DNA of 64,000 nt from Asticcacaulis sp. AC466 (GCF_000495815.1 NZ_AWGE01000022.1:21204-85203); one strand, 5' to 3'. Positions 18,764-26,718 are shown, counted from the first letter of the stretch. Numbers and translations: made by a program. The notes: generated by a model from the letters alone, not told the origin.

Positions 18764-19000
18764 ATGATGAGAATTTCCGACGCGACTTTGATGAAAGTCA
18801 TAACAATTTCCGCAAAGTCAACCGATCCACTGACGGATGAAGAGTTGGCGGAAATTAGCGGTCTGGATGGCAAAGGGCTGTCTAACATTTTAGAGACCCA
18901 TACCGATCAAATAGCACACTATAGAAAGCCCAAAGGTGGTCAGCCATTTATCATTGACGACCAGATGTTTTCTCCAAACCGCGAGGAAGACGACGACTAA
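18764..19000 (+). CDS. Small unknown protein
   Basis: 78 aa from ATG 18764 (tandem ATG-ATG, with GAGAG upstream). Acidic, helical; the segment LTDEELAEISGLDGKGLSNI suggests a helix-turn-helix-like fold, but not clearly enough to call a regulator. It ends in a run of Glu and Asp. AT-richer than core genes and located inside the scrambled zone. Confidence 0.5.
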   Translation: MMRISDATLMKVITISAKSTDPLTDEELAEISGLDGKGLSNILETHTDQIAHYRKPKGGQPFIIDDQMFSPNREEDDD

Positions 19001-19097
19001 ATTCTGCCGAAAGTCATTTTCGGGCGGCATCGTAGTGCAAGTCATCCGCACTGGGTTATGTCCTCAAATATGCCGCGTTTGACGCAACGGTTTTGAC

Positions 19098-19532
19098 CTA
19101 CTCCCTAACGCCAAATTTTTTTATGAGCCTCGCCCTTTCACGCCCAACAAACCAGCATCTTAACAACGAAGATAAGCATATAGCTGAAGTCCCTATAATT
19201 AAATAAAGACGAGAATCAGCGGTTAAAGATAGATTTCTGATCAGGACTAAAAAAGCTCCAGATAAAAGGAAACCCCCTACCCCCACCATATTCTGCAACC
19301 TATTATTTTCCATCCGCTTGTAAAATTCAGGCCCTGCATTATCGACATTATAATTGATATCTTTACTAAGCTTTATCGCAGCAGCCATGAAAATGATGCC
19401 AACCGCAGTAACAATCGGCCCAAATATTATCCCAGACACCCCAAATATAGATGCCACGATACCCAATAAAGCAATTATACAAGACAGAAAGGCTAATGAA
19501 ATCGAATACCTATTGTGCTCTTTTATGATCAT
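19098..19532 (-). CDS. Four-helix membrane protein, unknown
   Basis: 144 aa with four hydrophobic segments (about residues 10-30, 35-52, 85-103, 108-126) and a short basic tail. AT-rich. Its start overlaps the stop of the gene upstream by four bases, so the pair is one transcription unit. No family recognised. The pair occupies exactly the space between the small gene at 18764 and the acetyltransferase tail at 19787, i.e. one cargo unit. Confidence 0.65.
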   Translation of the reverse strand: MIIKEHNRYSISLAFLSCIIALLGIVASIFGVSGIIFGPIVTAVGIIFMAAAIKLSKDINYNVDNAGPEFYKRMENNRLQNMVGVGGFLLSGAFLVLIRNLSLTADSRLYLIIGTSAICLSSLLRCWFVGRERARLIKKFGVRE

Positions 19533-19756
19533 CGTACCTCAGAACGCGCTATATTTATTTTCGATTTGCCAAACGCTCCATCGTACATTGCGTCTAGGGC
19601 ATTGTCATTTGCAACACCCAAAAGGTCGTTGATAAGGTCTTTCCCAGATGAAACAATAAGATAGGCACTCAGCCAGCGAGTGCGTTTGAAAAATAATAAG
19701 ACACCGCTCGCGCAGACGATCACAAACCAAACGGGGACGATGAGAAAAAAGATCAT
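19529..19756 (-). CDS. Small membrane protein, unknown
   Basis: 75 aa from ATG 19756: one strong N-terminal helix (FFLIVPVWFVIVCASGVLLF), then a basic soluble tail. The longer frame to 20074 is rejected because its extra codons are the antisense of the acetyltransferase tail and the following gene. Co-translated with the 144-aa membrane protein by a four-base overlap. The start lies about 30 bp from the repeat boundary. Confidence 0.6.
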   Translation of the reverse strand: MIFFLIVPVWFVIVCASGVLLFFKRTRWLSAYLIVSSGKDLINDLLGVANDNALDAMYDGAFGKSKINIARSEVR

Positions 19757-19786
19757 GGGTCCACCCTGCCGTGCGAAGCGTGTGTC

Positions 19787-19930
19787 GTCAACGTGACGAT
19801 CATAGGCGGCGCGACAATTGGCGAGAACGCCGTAGTCGCCGCCGGTTCCGTCGTCACCAAAGACGTAGCGCCAGACACATTGGTCGGTGGCAACCCGGCT
19901 CAGCTCATCCGCTCGATCGCCGAGGACTGA
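19787..19930 (+). pseudogene. Second copy of the acetyltransferase 3' end
   Basis: The segment repeats the last ~47 codons of the gene at 17731 (frame AACVTIIGG-type through to the same stop), with scattered, mostly synonymous changes, and continues past the stop into the shared GACCAAGGGG. No start or upstream part exists. It marks the right edge of the cargo at 18.3-19.76 kb. Confidence 0.85.
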
Positions 19931-19945
19931 CCAAGGGGCAAAGCG

Positions 19946-20005
19946 CCGATCAGCCTCGGTTGCGCGGCGGTGCGGTATCTTTCGGCGGTTATCTGGATAA
20001 ACTGA
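19946..20005 (+). pseudogene. 3' fragment of a 14440-type membrane protein gene
   Basis: Reads PISLGCAAVRYLSAVIWIN and stop. It aligns with the C-terminal AISLGCAAVLYVTAVIV of the gene at 14440, the first ~25 bases being identical. It follows the acetyltransferase tail directly, so the two gene ends travel together. A third related copy at about 21537 has TGC changed to TGA. Confidence 0.6.
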
Positions 20006-20085
20006 CTCAGATTGTTCGTTACTCGGATTGGACCGTGAATTATGGCAAGAGGCTTTAGGGTTGTTTGTTCTCAAAGAAGAAAAAT

Positions 20086-20472
20086 ATGAATTTTGAGATT
20101 AAGGTAAAGGGTGTCTTGAAGGATAACCTAAAAACGGCCTTTGGTCCAAACGGTGAGTTTACCATAGGGCTTATCAGGTCACAGGTACGTACCGACAATA
20201 GAATATACTTCTATATTGATAATAATATTCAATTTTTCTTTGGAACTCATGAATTTCTGGCGGAAGACGGGAGGTGGCACATTTCGTTTACTAGTGCTTC
20301 CTATGAGCTTGATGGGGTCTATATCTCAGCATTCCCTCCTAAATACGGCAAAATAGTTCAAAGCAATTTAGAGTGGGCCGCCGACAAGAGGTTTCTTGAG
20401 GCTGTAGATGTAGAACGGCCTGACAACACCCAAGAAGTCGAATACGATTTTTTCTATAAGTTCGTGAAATGA
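20086..20472 (+). CDS. Unknown 128-aa protein, paralogue of 21670
   Basis: Start at ATG 20086 (the frame opens at TTG 20065). Predicted alpha/beta, acidic, with many aromatic residues. About 72% identical to the protein at 21670; the first ~20 and last ~10 residues are nearly invariant while the middle varies. The stop overlaps a 45-codon frame (ATGA), also repeated downstream. Small size, paralogy and variable middle are reminiscent of immunity proteins, but there is no adjacent toxin gene and no family match, so this is only a hypothesis. Confidence 0.65.
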   Translation: MNFEIKVKGVLKDNLKTAFGPNGEFTIGLIRSQVRTDNRIYFYIDNNIQFFFGTHEFLAEDGRWHISFTSASYELDGVYISAFPPKYGKIVQSNLEWAADKRFLEAVDVERPDNTQEVEYDFFYKFVK

Positions 20473-20606
20473 CAACTATCGCAGCCTCACAAATAGCAGA
20501 TATTCAGGCTAGTTATAACTCTACTGGTGGCGGCAAGTCCGAGCGGACTGGGACTCATTGGTGCGACGGCGGCGGGGTGGCGGCCGCCTTATGCGCCTTC
20601 AGGTAA
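20469..20606 (+). CDS. Short conserved frame coupled to the 128-aa gene
   Basis: 45 codons starting in the ATGA overlap with the gene before it. It begins MTTIAASQIADIQASYNSTG and ends CAFR. A matching frame follows the paralogue at 22053, with several synonymous changes, which supports coding. It may be a complete small protein or the head of a longer gene cut off at the same point in both copies. Confidence 0.45.
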   Translation: MTTIAASQIADIQASYNSTGGGKSERTGTHWCDGGGVAAALCAFR

Positions 20607-20666
20607 CAAGCATCCATTTCGGCAAAAATACATACGGCCGTTCACAAAACTATACGGCGGCGGGCA

Positions 20667-20889
20667 TCTCGCCTGTAATTCAAAAACAACAATATTATAT
20701 CGGCTCACGAATAAACGATGAACCTGTACCGAGTCTCAGATGAATGGTGCTGGGGGGACGGGAAAAACCCTTTTGCTCGCGAGAGCCCCAGCTTTTCGCC
20801 TTGCCAAGTCATACCTCCCGGCTCGGCTAAGACAGCTTTATGATAACAGCGTCGAGACAGGGCCGCAATTTATGAAGTTTCGGCCGAAC
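20667..20889. repeat. ~220-bp direct repeat (copy 1 of 2)
   Basis: Matches 23521-23745 with few changes over most of its length, including TCGGCTCACGAATAAA and the stretch GGTGCTGGGGGGACGGGA. This copy contains a 41-codon frame at 20718-20843 (MNLYRVSDEWCWGDG...), but the other copy has a stop at codon 7, so the frame is not considered a gene. It is probably the decayed end of a lost gene. Confidence 0.7.
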
Positions 20890-20895
20890 ACAATC

Positions 20896-21195
20896 TCATG
20901 AAGAAACCATAGGATCTTTCTCACATGCTGGACAACAGTCAACAACGGAAAGAGGTATTACAGGAATATCAAATATAACAGGCACCATGTTTTTGGGTTG
21001 AAGTAATCGCTCACCACAATTCTTACATTTCGCCAACAATGCAGGAATACCTAGACACGCACCTAATAATATATAAATCTCCGGCAGCTTAGGCATATTC
21101 TGGACATACGATATGAAAAAAATGAATGGAAATCCAACAATTGCTACGTAAGACAAAATTATCGAACATTTAATGATCAAGCGCATCATTATCAT
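20896..21195 (-). CDS. Small membrane protein with zinc-ribbon-like cysteines
   Basis: 99 aa. Two N-terminal hydrophobic segments (about residues 5-30 and 38-54), then CKNCG and, ~30 residues later, CCPAC. The two CXXC knuckles could bind one zinc in the cytoplasm. AT-rich. It is the cargo between the first 128-aa gene and the third acetyltransferase tail. Function unknown. Confidence 0.55.
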   Translation of the reverse strand: MIMMRLIIKCSIILSYVAIVGFPFIFFISYVQNMPKLPEIYILLGACLGIPALLAKCKNCGERLLQPKNMVPVIFDIPVIPLSVVDCCPACEKDPMVSS

Positions 21196-21348
21196 CCCAG
21201 GCCATCATCAGGCGGTTCATCTACCACAAATACTGGCATTACGTTGACATTACCAGTAGTATTTGGGCCAAATTTTGGGGTTTATGTTCTTTGCGATTAT
21301 GATTGCGATGGGGGGAGTCATTGAGCGACTTGGCCGCGTCTGTGTTTA

Positions 21349-21511
21349 GCGCAATGTATGGATCGCCGCCAATGTGACGATCATAGGCGGCGTGACGATT
21401 GGCGAGAACGCCGTGGTCGCCGCCGGTTCCGTCGTCACCAAAGACGTAGCGCCGGACACATTGGTCGGCGGCAATCCGGCTCAGCGCATCCGCTCGATAG
21501 CCGAGGACTGA
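21349..21511 (+). pseudogene. Third copy of the acetyltransferase 3' end
   Basis: Repeats the last ~54 codons of the gene at 17731, starting at the codons for [15 protein letters not shown] and ending at the same stop, followed by the same GACCAAGGGGCAAAGC as the second copy. It is closer to the intact gene in some positions and to copy two in others. The second and third copies lie about 1.58 kb apart, as do the 128-aa genes after them. Confidence 0.85.
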
Positions 21512-21669
21512 CCAAGGGGCAAAGCCCGGCCATCGCCTTCGGTTGAGCGGCGGTGCGGTATCTTTCGGCGGTTATCTGGATAAACTGACTTAGATTGTTC
21601 GTTACTCGGATTGGACCGTGAATTATGGCAAGAGGCTTTTAGGGTTGTTTGTTCTCAGAGAAGAAAAAT

Positions 21670-22056
21670 ATGAATTTTGAGATTAAGGTAAAGGGTGTCT
21701 TGAAGGATAAACTAAAGACGGCCGTTGGTCCAAACGGTGAGTTTGGTATAGCGTTTATCAAATCTCATGGAAGCACTGACTACAAGACATACTTTTATAT
21801 TGATGAGAACACTCAATTTTTCTTTGGAACTCGTGAATATTTGACAGAAGATGAGGTGTGGCACATCTCATTTACAAGCGCGTCCTATGAGTTGGATGGT
21901 GGCCATATTTCTGTTTTCCCTCCCCAATGTGGCAAGATGATTAAGAGTAATCTCGAATGGGCCGTGACTAAAAGATTTCTTGACGGCCTAGATTTAGAGC
22001 GCCCTGATAATTCACTCAAATTAGAATACGATTTTTTCTATAAGTTCGTGAAATGA
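21670..22056 (+). CDS. Unknown 128-aa protein, paralogue of 20086
   Basis: Start at ATG 21670. About 72% identical to the protein at 20086, with a conserved core WHISFTSASYELDG, conserved ends and a variable middle. The upstream ~130 bp are also shared, so the unit was duplicated as acetyltransferase tail + membrane-gene tail + this gene + the 45-codon frame. Function unknown. Confidence 0.65.
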   Translation: MNFEIKVKGVLKDKLKTAVGPNGEFGIAFIKSHGSTDYKTYFYIDENTQFFFGTREYLTEDEVWHISFTSASYELDGGHISVFPPQCGKMIKSNLEWAVTKRFLDGLDLERPDNSLKLEYDFFYKFVK

Positions 22057-22190
22057 CGACTATCACAGCTTCGCAAATAGCAGATATTCAGGCTATTTAT
22101 AATTCTACTGGTGGCGGCAAGGCCGAGCGGACTGGGACTCATTGGTGCGACGACGGCGGGGTGCCGGCCGCCTTGTGCGCCTTCAGGTAA
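22053..22190 (+). CDS. Short conserved frame coupled to the second 128-aa gene
   Basis: 45 codons from the ATGA overlap, homologous to 20469-20606 and ending at the same CAFR-stop. Third-position differences between the two copies (for example ACA/ACG, GCC/GCT, TCA/TCG) suggest past selection on the protein. DNA after the stop is also shared for ~45 bp, then changes to the segment shared with 18578-18615. Confidence 0.45.
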   Translation: MTTITASQIADIQAIYNSTGGGKAERTGTHWCDDGGVPAALCAFR

Positions 22191-22517
22191 CCAGCATCCA
22201 TTTCGGCAAAAAGACATACAGCCGTTCGCCGGAAGTCCTTGAGACGACAGAAAGCGCCGCCGCGTATCAATTAATGCGAATATTATGGCAGCGTATCGAA
22301 GGCTATGGCGCCGGCGTGGCCGTATATTGTAAACAGCCCGTCAGCCTCGACATATGGAACACGGAGGCGCCTGAGAATTGAACCGAACTGATCCGAACAA
22401 TCGTTTAAGCGCTATATCATTGTCGTGTAATGTAACGGTGAATGACGCTTAACCACAACCATTAGCTGTTACCACACGCTTTCATCGCATACTGCCCGAA
22501 ATTGATTGGAGGGCTAC
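22191..22517. other. Gene-poor stretch with repeat pieces
   Basis: The first ~60 bp continue the duplicated unit. 22213-22250 matches 18578-18615 (GTTCGCCGGAAG then GAGACGACAGAAA). An open frame running to 22381 ends in a plausible protein tail (MRILWQRIEGYGAG...) but has no proper start, so it looks like another orphan gene end. I see no further feature before the ribosome site at about 22508. Confidence 0.5.
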
Positions 22518-22880
22518 ATGTTCAGCTTCATGCGTAAGGTGAAGGAAAGTTATGAACGCCAGCAAGCTGAACAGCGCGCGGTGCTGACTGAAGACCTGAC
22601 AACCATCCTTGTGAACGCTACCTACCGAGGCGCAATCACCAATGATCTCAACGAAGATCATCCAGACACACCAGCGCTGATGGAAAAACAAGGTAAGATT
22701 GTCATCGGATTTGAGATGTTCAACGCTGGAAAGCACCCGCGTGAAATTCCAGATCATGAACCGATCATCAAAGCCGCAACGGCTTTGGCGTATGATGCCA
22801 ACAACCAATTGACATTGCGAAAATACGACAAGAGCCAAGCCACCCAAAGAATCCTATTCCTGTTGGGTTTCTCCGAGTAA
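22518..22880 (+). CDS. Unknown 120-aa protein
   Basis: Starts at ATG 22518 with a good TTGGAGGGC ribosome site. The N-terminus is a charged helix (MRKVKESYERQQAEQRAVL), the rest mixed. No membrane segment, signal or motif. It is the first intact, well-started gene after the repeat array and has no obvious partner. Confidence 0.65.
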   Translation: MFSFMRKVKESYERQQAEQRAVLTEDLTTILVNATYRGAITNDLNEDHPDTPALMEKQGKIVIGFEMFNAGKHPREIPDHEPIIKAATALAYDANNQLTLRKYDKSQATQRILFLLGFSE

Positions 22881-23090
22881 AGGCTGGTTTAATCACCCCA
22901 CCAGCGCTTCCAACATGCCCTAAATCCGACTTCGTAACGATGCCGCTGGGATTTGGCGAAGTCGTACAACTCTAGCATTTATAGTTTAAGGCTTATCCTC
23001 TTTTAGTCAGCTGTTCCTAGATATTGCGTGCAGTTCGACATTCGGCAACCAAAAGAGGTCTTTAATTAGCAGCCCCCCCAGGAACAACAC

Positions 23091-23330
23091 ATGATTAGCG
23101 ACATCCGTAAAAGCGAAAAAGGCGGTAACACCGCCTATCTCAATGTCGGCGTCTGGTACAACAAAGAAACCGGCCAAATCCACATGACCCTACCTCACTC
23201 GGGTTGGTTCCACACAACCGTCAAGGAAGACGAGAAAAGTAAAAGAGGGCATCCCAATCTTTACGGGAAACTGGCCCGTGCCTTAAAGCAGGCAGGCGTA
23301 CCTGCACCTGAAATAGCCGACTCCGAATAG
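23091..23330 (+). CDS. Unknown 79-aa protein
   Basis: The N-terminal half appears beta-rich (TAYLNVGVWYNKETGQIHMT), the C-terminal half helical (YGKLARALKQAGVPAP). It contains no Cys and no membrane segment. The preceding gap (22881-23090) shows no other gene. It may belong to the widespread class of small accessory proteins on mobile DNA, but I cannot name a family. Confidence 0.6.
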   Translation: MISDIRKSEKGGNTAYLNVGVWYNKETGQIHMTLPHSGWFHTTVKEDEKSKRGHPNLYGKLARALKQAGVPAPEIADSE

Positions 23331-23520
23331 GCGTAACTCGTAACACCCCGATTCATATCTTAGGATATCAAAGGATTGTTATTGTTTCGCGCGGCGACTC
23401 CCGCAAAGCGGTTTGTGCTTGCTGACGAAGTGTTCGACCAAATGCCTTTGCCTGCAACCGAAAGCAAAACTATCACTGCTGGGATATCGACGCCATCGTG
23501 GTCAGACTGACGTCGGCGGA

Positions 23521-23745
23521 TCTCGCCTTGCAGTTCAAAAACAACAAGGTCATATCGGCTCACGAATAAATGATGAACCTGTACCGAGTCTAACATGAAT
23601 GGTGCTGGGGGGACGGGAGAAACCCTTTTGCTCGCGAGAGCCCCAGCTTTTCGCCTCGCCAAGTCATACCTCCCGGCTCGGCTAAGGCATCTTTACGATA
23701 ACAGCGTCGAGACAAGACCGCAATTATGAGGTCACGGCCGAAGTA
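23521..23745. repeat. ~220-bp direct repeat (copy 2 of 2)
   Basis: Counterpart of 20667-20889. In this copy the frame reading NYHCWDIDAIVVRL... ends at the shared AAAAACAACAAGG/GAATAA, which suggests the repeat holds the last codons of a lost small gene, followed by its downstream region. The rest of 23331-23888 contains no gene I can support. Confidence 0.7.
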
Positions 23746-23760
23746 GAGCAAGTGCGCCCC

Positions 23761-23849
23761 TTACGCCGCCTTGTACACCTCCCGCACGGCTTGCGCTCCC
23801 TCCGCCAGAAAAGCGATTATATACTGCGCAAACCCGCGGAAAATTCTAT
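23761..23849 (-). pseudogene. 3' fragment of a 24282-type gene
   Basis: Read on the minus strand it gives a frame ending GAQAVREVYKAA and stop, preceded by a stop about 28 codons earlier. It aligns with the C-terminus of the gene at 24282 (RARKAVREVYEAA), and the DNA shares CACCTCCCGCACGGC. The cargo gene at 23889-24167 lies between this fragment and the intact gene. Confidence 0.6.
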
Positions 23850-23888
23850 CGCCCCTGGGCTACGCCGGAAACGGACTGTTGAGGCCCC

Positions 23889-24167
23889 CTAGGAGCGCTT
23901 CCGTTGAAGGAGTGCACCTAGCAATATTCCCAATGGCCAAATCACCATCATACTGGTTTCCCATACCTTGAATTGGCGGAACTCCGCTTCTGTGTGATTC
24001 TGGCCCTGCTTCCCGCAGTATCCATCGGGGTGATTTTTGTAAAAATAATCGTTGTCGCTATCGCATTTTTGTATTGGGGCGTCCGGATATAAAACGACGC
24101 CGCCGAATAACATCGCGGACATCACAAAAACAACCGTCCCACCCAAAATAGGCCGCACCAAACCCAT
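23889..24167 (-). CDS. Small two-helix membrane protein, unknown
   Basis: 92 aa from ATG 24167 with GGGGGATAG upstream (the frame opens earlier at 24239 without a ribosome site). Hydrophobic segments at about 4-26 and 68-85 flank a hydrophilic loop with CDSDNDYFYKNHPDGYC, which could be disulfide-closed in the periplasm. Sits as cargo between the intact 24282 gene and its orphan tail. Confidence 0.6.
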   Translation of the reverse strand: MGLVRPILGGTVVFVMSAMLFGGVVLYPDAPIQKCDSDNDYFYKNHPDGYCGKQGQNHTEAEFRQFKVWETSMMVIWPLGILLGALLQRKRS

Positions 24168-24281
24168 TTCTATCCCCCTATTCGTTTGAATGAATCCCTG
24201 AGCATTAAGTAGCCGACTCTTCCTCCGGCGGCAAATCAAGCACCGGCTTTGGCGTTGCGATCTTCTGTAGCTTTGCCCCCC

Positions 24282-24953
24282 TCACGCCGCCTCATACACC
24301 TCCCGCACGGCCTTGCGGGCGCGGGGGATGGCGTCGATAAGCTCTTCGCACATCACCTGAAAGCGCACGGTCTGTTTGGCCGGGTCGGCCACCGCCAGTT
24401 CGCGTTCGACCAGGGTGCGCCAATCGGGCGGGCGGTCGTCTTCGACCAGAGCCTGCGCAAAGGCCTCGGCCAATTGCCGCGACTTGGCCGTCAGCCGCTC
24501 CGCCACCGCCGCCAGCAGGCGCACATAAAAGCGGTGGCGGTCTTCGTGGCTCCAGCCCGCGTCCGGATCGGCAGGTGCGATGCGGCCTTCTTCCGGTGGC
24601 CCGTCGAGCCGGTGCGCCGCGGCGTAGATGCCGAGCCAATCCATGCCCGCATGACCTTCGTCACGGCCGATCGTGCCGCGCGTCACCAACACGGTGAAGG
24701 GATTGGCCCGCCACACCCCGCGCGGTTTGCCCGCCGCGTCGCGCGTCATCCGCGTGCCGACATGGCGTTTGTAATCGTAGAGCCCGCCGTCGCCATTGAG
24801 GCCCCAGTTTTCGACCTTTCGCCCTTCCGCTGCCTGCGCCAAGGCCCGGTCGGCGGCGCGCGCCTGCTGAGCGGCGTCGATGGTGGCGCGGCGGGCGCGC
24901 ATCTCTTCCGGCGACAACAGGGTGATACGCGCCTTCTTGTTTCGTTTCTTCAT
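24282..24953 (-). CDS. Phage-type operon protein, unknown
   Basis: 223 aa from ATG 24953 (GGAG upstream). Very basic N-terminus (MKKRNKKARITLLSPEEM), then Ala/Arg-rich helices. No recognised domain. It is the last gene of a five-gene minus-strand operon whose members overlap by four bases, so its role is probably with the DUF1376 protein in phage-type replication or packaging control. Its C-terminal codons recur at 23761. Confidence 0.6.
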   Translation of the reverse strand: MKKRNKKARITLLSPEEMRARRATIDAAQQARAADRALAQAAEGRKVENWGLNGDGGLYDYKRHVGTRMTRDAAGKPRGVWRANPFTVLVTRGTIGRDEGHAGMDWLGIYAAAHRLDGPPEEGRIAPADPDAGWSHEDRHRFYVRLLAAVAERLTAKSRQLAEAFAQALVEDDRPPDWRTLVERELAVADPAKQTVRFQVMCEELIDAIPRARKAVREVYEAA

Positions 24954-25450
24954 CGCGAACTCCGTTGATTTTCCGTGGCGGCCAAAAACCGCGCGGCCTT
25001 GCGGGCCAGGGCGCGGCGATAACCGCCGATTTCTTCGCACAGCCCCAGCACGTCGCCCGGCTGAGGCACAAAGGCCGCCTTGGGCCCATTGAGCCAGCGT
25101 TGCGCGGCGGCGTGCAACACATCGGCCGGCCATCCGCCCAGGCTGTGCCGCCATTGCGCCACCACCATGGTCTTCACCTGCTCGCCACGCCGTTCGAACC
25201 CTTCGTACATGACCAGAAGCCCGAAGATGATCCGCCCGATTTCCGCTTCCGTCGCCGCCGTTTCGGCCAGGATCAGCGCCTGCGCATCGGCGGTCAGGCC
25301 TGCCCGCGACTCGGCATTGGCGTCAGCGTCGGCCAGCATCTCAGTCAGGCTCAGCCGCGCCAGGGCCAGGCGGGGCAAAGACGTGGCGGAAAGCCGCGAC
25401 TGTGCTGTCCTGATGGCGGTCTGATGCGGTTTTTCGGGTACGGCTGCCAT
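24950..25450 (-). CDS. Phage-type operon protein, unknown
   Basis: 166 aa from ATG 25450 (MAAVPEKPHQ); ATG 25462 is also possible. The frame overlaps the end of the DUF1376 gene by 110 bp on the same strand, or the true start is further in. Helical, with LILAETAATEAEIGRIIFGLL in the middle and a tail rich in Arg. It may be a replication-module accessory protein; no family is clear. Its stop overlaps the next start by four bases. Confidence 0.6.
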   Translation of the reverse strand: MAAVPEKPHQTAIRTAQSRLSATSLPRLALARLSLTEMLADADANAESRAGLTADAQALILAETAATEAEIGRIIFGLLVMYEGFERRGEQVKTMVVAQWRHSLGGWPADVLHAAAQRWLNGPKAAFVPQPGDVLGLCEEIGGYRRALARKAARFLAATENQRSSR

Positions 25451-26222
25451 GTCGGGTCTCATGAGGCGGGCTGGGTTGCGTGCGGTCGGCGCGGGCGCGG
25501 GCGATGGCGGGCGCGAAATAGCGCCAGCTTTGCGGCGGATCGCGCATACGGTGCACGGTGGCGGTAATGCCGGCCACGACATCGCGCCATTCGAAGCGGT
25601 CGGTTTCATGCCATCCGGTCAAAATCCCCGCCCCCAGCATGGGCCAGGCGTGGCGGCTGAGGTCGGCGCAGTGCGTCAGCGCAATCAGATCGCCGATCCA
25701 CCGCCGCCGGTCGGCAGGCCAGCCCAGGCTATCCCGCAAATCATCTCGCAAATCGGGCGCGCTATCATCACCATCTACTGGATTCTGGATTATGGATTCT
25801 GGATGGCATGGCTGGGGCATAGGCGCTGGCATAGGCTCTGGCATGGGTTCGGCTATGCTTGGAGCATCGCTTTCAGACGTGTCCGATGCGGTATTCCAAC
25901 GCAGGCCGGCGGCGCGGCGGGCCTTTGCCTGGTTACGGTTTGACGCCATTTCGATGCGCGCCACCCGGCCATTGATTCCGCCGTGGATATAGCCCGTTTC
26001 CGTGACACCGAACTTGGCCGCCAAAACGGCCCTTACCGTGGCCTTTTCGGTGCGCGTTACGGCGCCGCAGATGCGCAGGCACTCCGCTTCGGTCCAGCCG
26101 ATGCCGCCATCCAGGTAGTATTGGTTGCATAGCCGCAGGTAAGCCCCCTCCTCGGCCAGGCTCATGCGCACCGTGCCGGAGCGCCAGTCGCCGATATGCA
26201 ACGGATAGGCGTGGATCTTCAT
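25341..26222 (-). CDS. DUF1376 (YdaU-type) phage replication-module protein
   Basis: 293 aa. The N-terminal ~90 residues match the DUF1376 pattern: YPLHIGDWRSGTVRMSLAEEG, then AYLRLCNQYYLDGGI, as in the E. coli Rac prophage protein YdaU. The middle is Pro-rich low complexity (EPMPEPMPAPMPQP) and the C-terminal half is helical. Such proteins sit where phages keep replication initiator genes. It is third in a five-gene operon divergent from an S24 repressor. Confidence 0.85.
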   Translation of the reverse strand: MKIHAYPLHIGDWRSGTVRMSLAEEGAYLRLCNQYYLDGGIGWTEAECLRICGAVTRTEKATVRAVLAAKFGVTETGYIHGGINGRVARIEMASNRNQAKARRAAGLRWNTASDTSESDAPSIAEPMPEPMPAPMPQPCHPESIIQNPVDGDDSAPDLRDDLRDSLGWPADRRRWIGDLIALTHCADLSRHAWPMLGAGILTGWHETDRFEWRDVVAGITATVHRMRDPPQSWRYFAPAIARARADRTQPSPPHETRHGSRTRKTASDRHQDSTVAAFRHVFAPPGPGAAEPD

Positions 26223-26509
26223 GCCACCTCTCCTGCGGCCTCACGCACGGCCTCGCGCACGGCGTGGGGTCCATAGGCCGCGACCAGCCGACCGATCTCG
26301 ACGCGGACCGGATCGATGACGGTAATCCCGTGGGCGCGGCGCGGATCGCGCACCACCCGCCCCTGCCGTTCCAACCCTTCGACCAACCGCGCCACCCCGG
26401 ACCGCGACACAATGCCGATGGCCGCGCCGATGGCGGCATAGGACGGCGACAGGCCATCGCGGCTCAATTGGCGGATGGCGCTTAGGCAATCGCGTTCGCG
26501 CGGGGTCAT
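26219..26509 (-). CDS. LexA-type DNA-binding domain protein without peptidase domain
   Basis: 96 aa. The whole first 65 residues follow the LexA winged-helix pattern (TPRERDCLSAIRQLSRDGLSPSYAAIG, then GVARLVEGLERQGRVVRD). No S24 domain follows, so it cannot self-cleave and may bind DNA constitutively. Second gene of the operon, overlapping both neighbours by four bases. It could tune the operon controlled by the divergent S24 repressor. Confidence 0.75.
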   Translation of the reverse strand: MTPRERDCLSAIRQLSRDGLSPSYAAIGAAIGIVSRSGVARLVEGLERQGRVVRDPRRAHGITVIDPVRVEIGRLVAAYGPHAVREAVREAAGEVA

Positions 26510-26718
26510 AACGCCCCCCGCATCGGACGGCGGCCGCGCAAACCGCGCACAATGATGGGCAAGGCGGCATCGTCGAAATCGGGATCGACGCCGCCCTGGA
26601 CCTCGGCCCGGGGATAGGGCCCCAGATCGCGGCCATAGGGGTCATTGTACCCTCTGGTATTGGCATAGGGCTCGCCGTATGTGCGGTTAGGTGTGGGTAA
26701 GGCGGGACGGTAGGTCAT
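26506..26718 (-). CDS. Small Pro/Tyr-rich protein, first gene of the phage-type operon
   Basis: 70 aa from ATG 26718, rich in Pro, Tyr, Arg and Gly and probably disordered (RPALPTPNRTYGEPYANTRG). Its start lies 32 bp from the nearest repressor operator. The stop overlaps the next start. Function unknown. Confidence 0.5.
   Translation of the reverse strand: MTYRPALPTPNRTYGEPYANTRGYNDPYGRDLGPYPRAEVQGGVDPDFDDAALPIIVRGLRGRRPMRGAL

Noticed and set aside
19757..20074. Upstream extension of the membrane gene ending at 19529
   Set aside because: The extra codons are antisense to the acetyltransferase tail and the next gene; ATG 19756 gives a normal membrane N-terminus.
20718..20843. 41-codon frame MNLYRVSDEWCWGDG...
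   Set aside because: The second copy of the same repeat has a stop at codon 7, so the frame is not conserved.
17000..24300. Integron with attC sites
   Set aside because: No integrase gene and no attC-like hairpins; the repeated units are gene tails of known neighbours.
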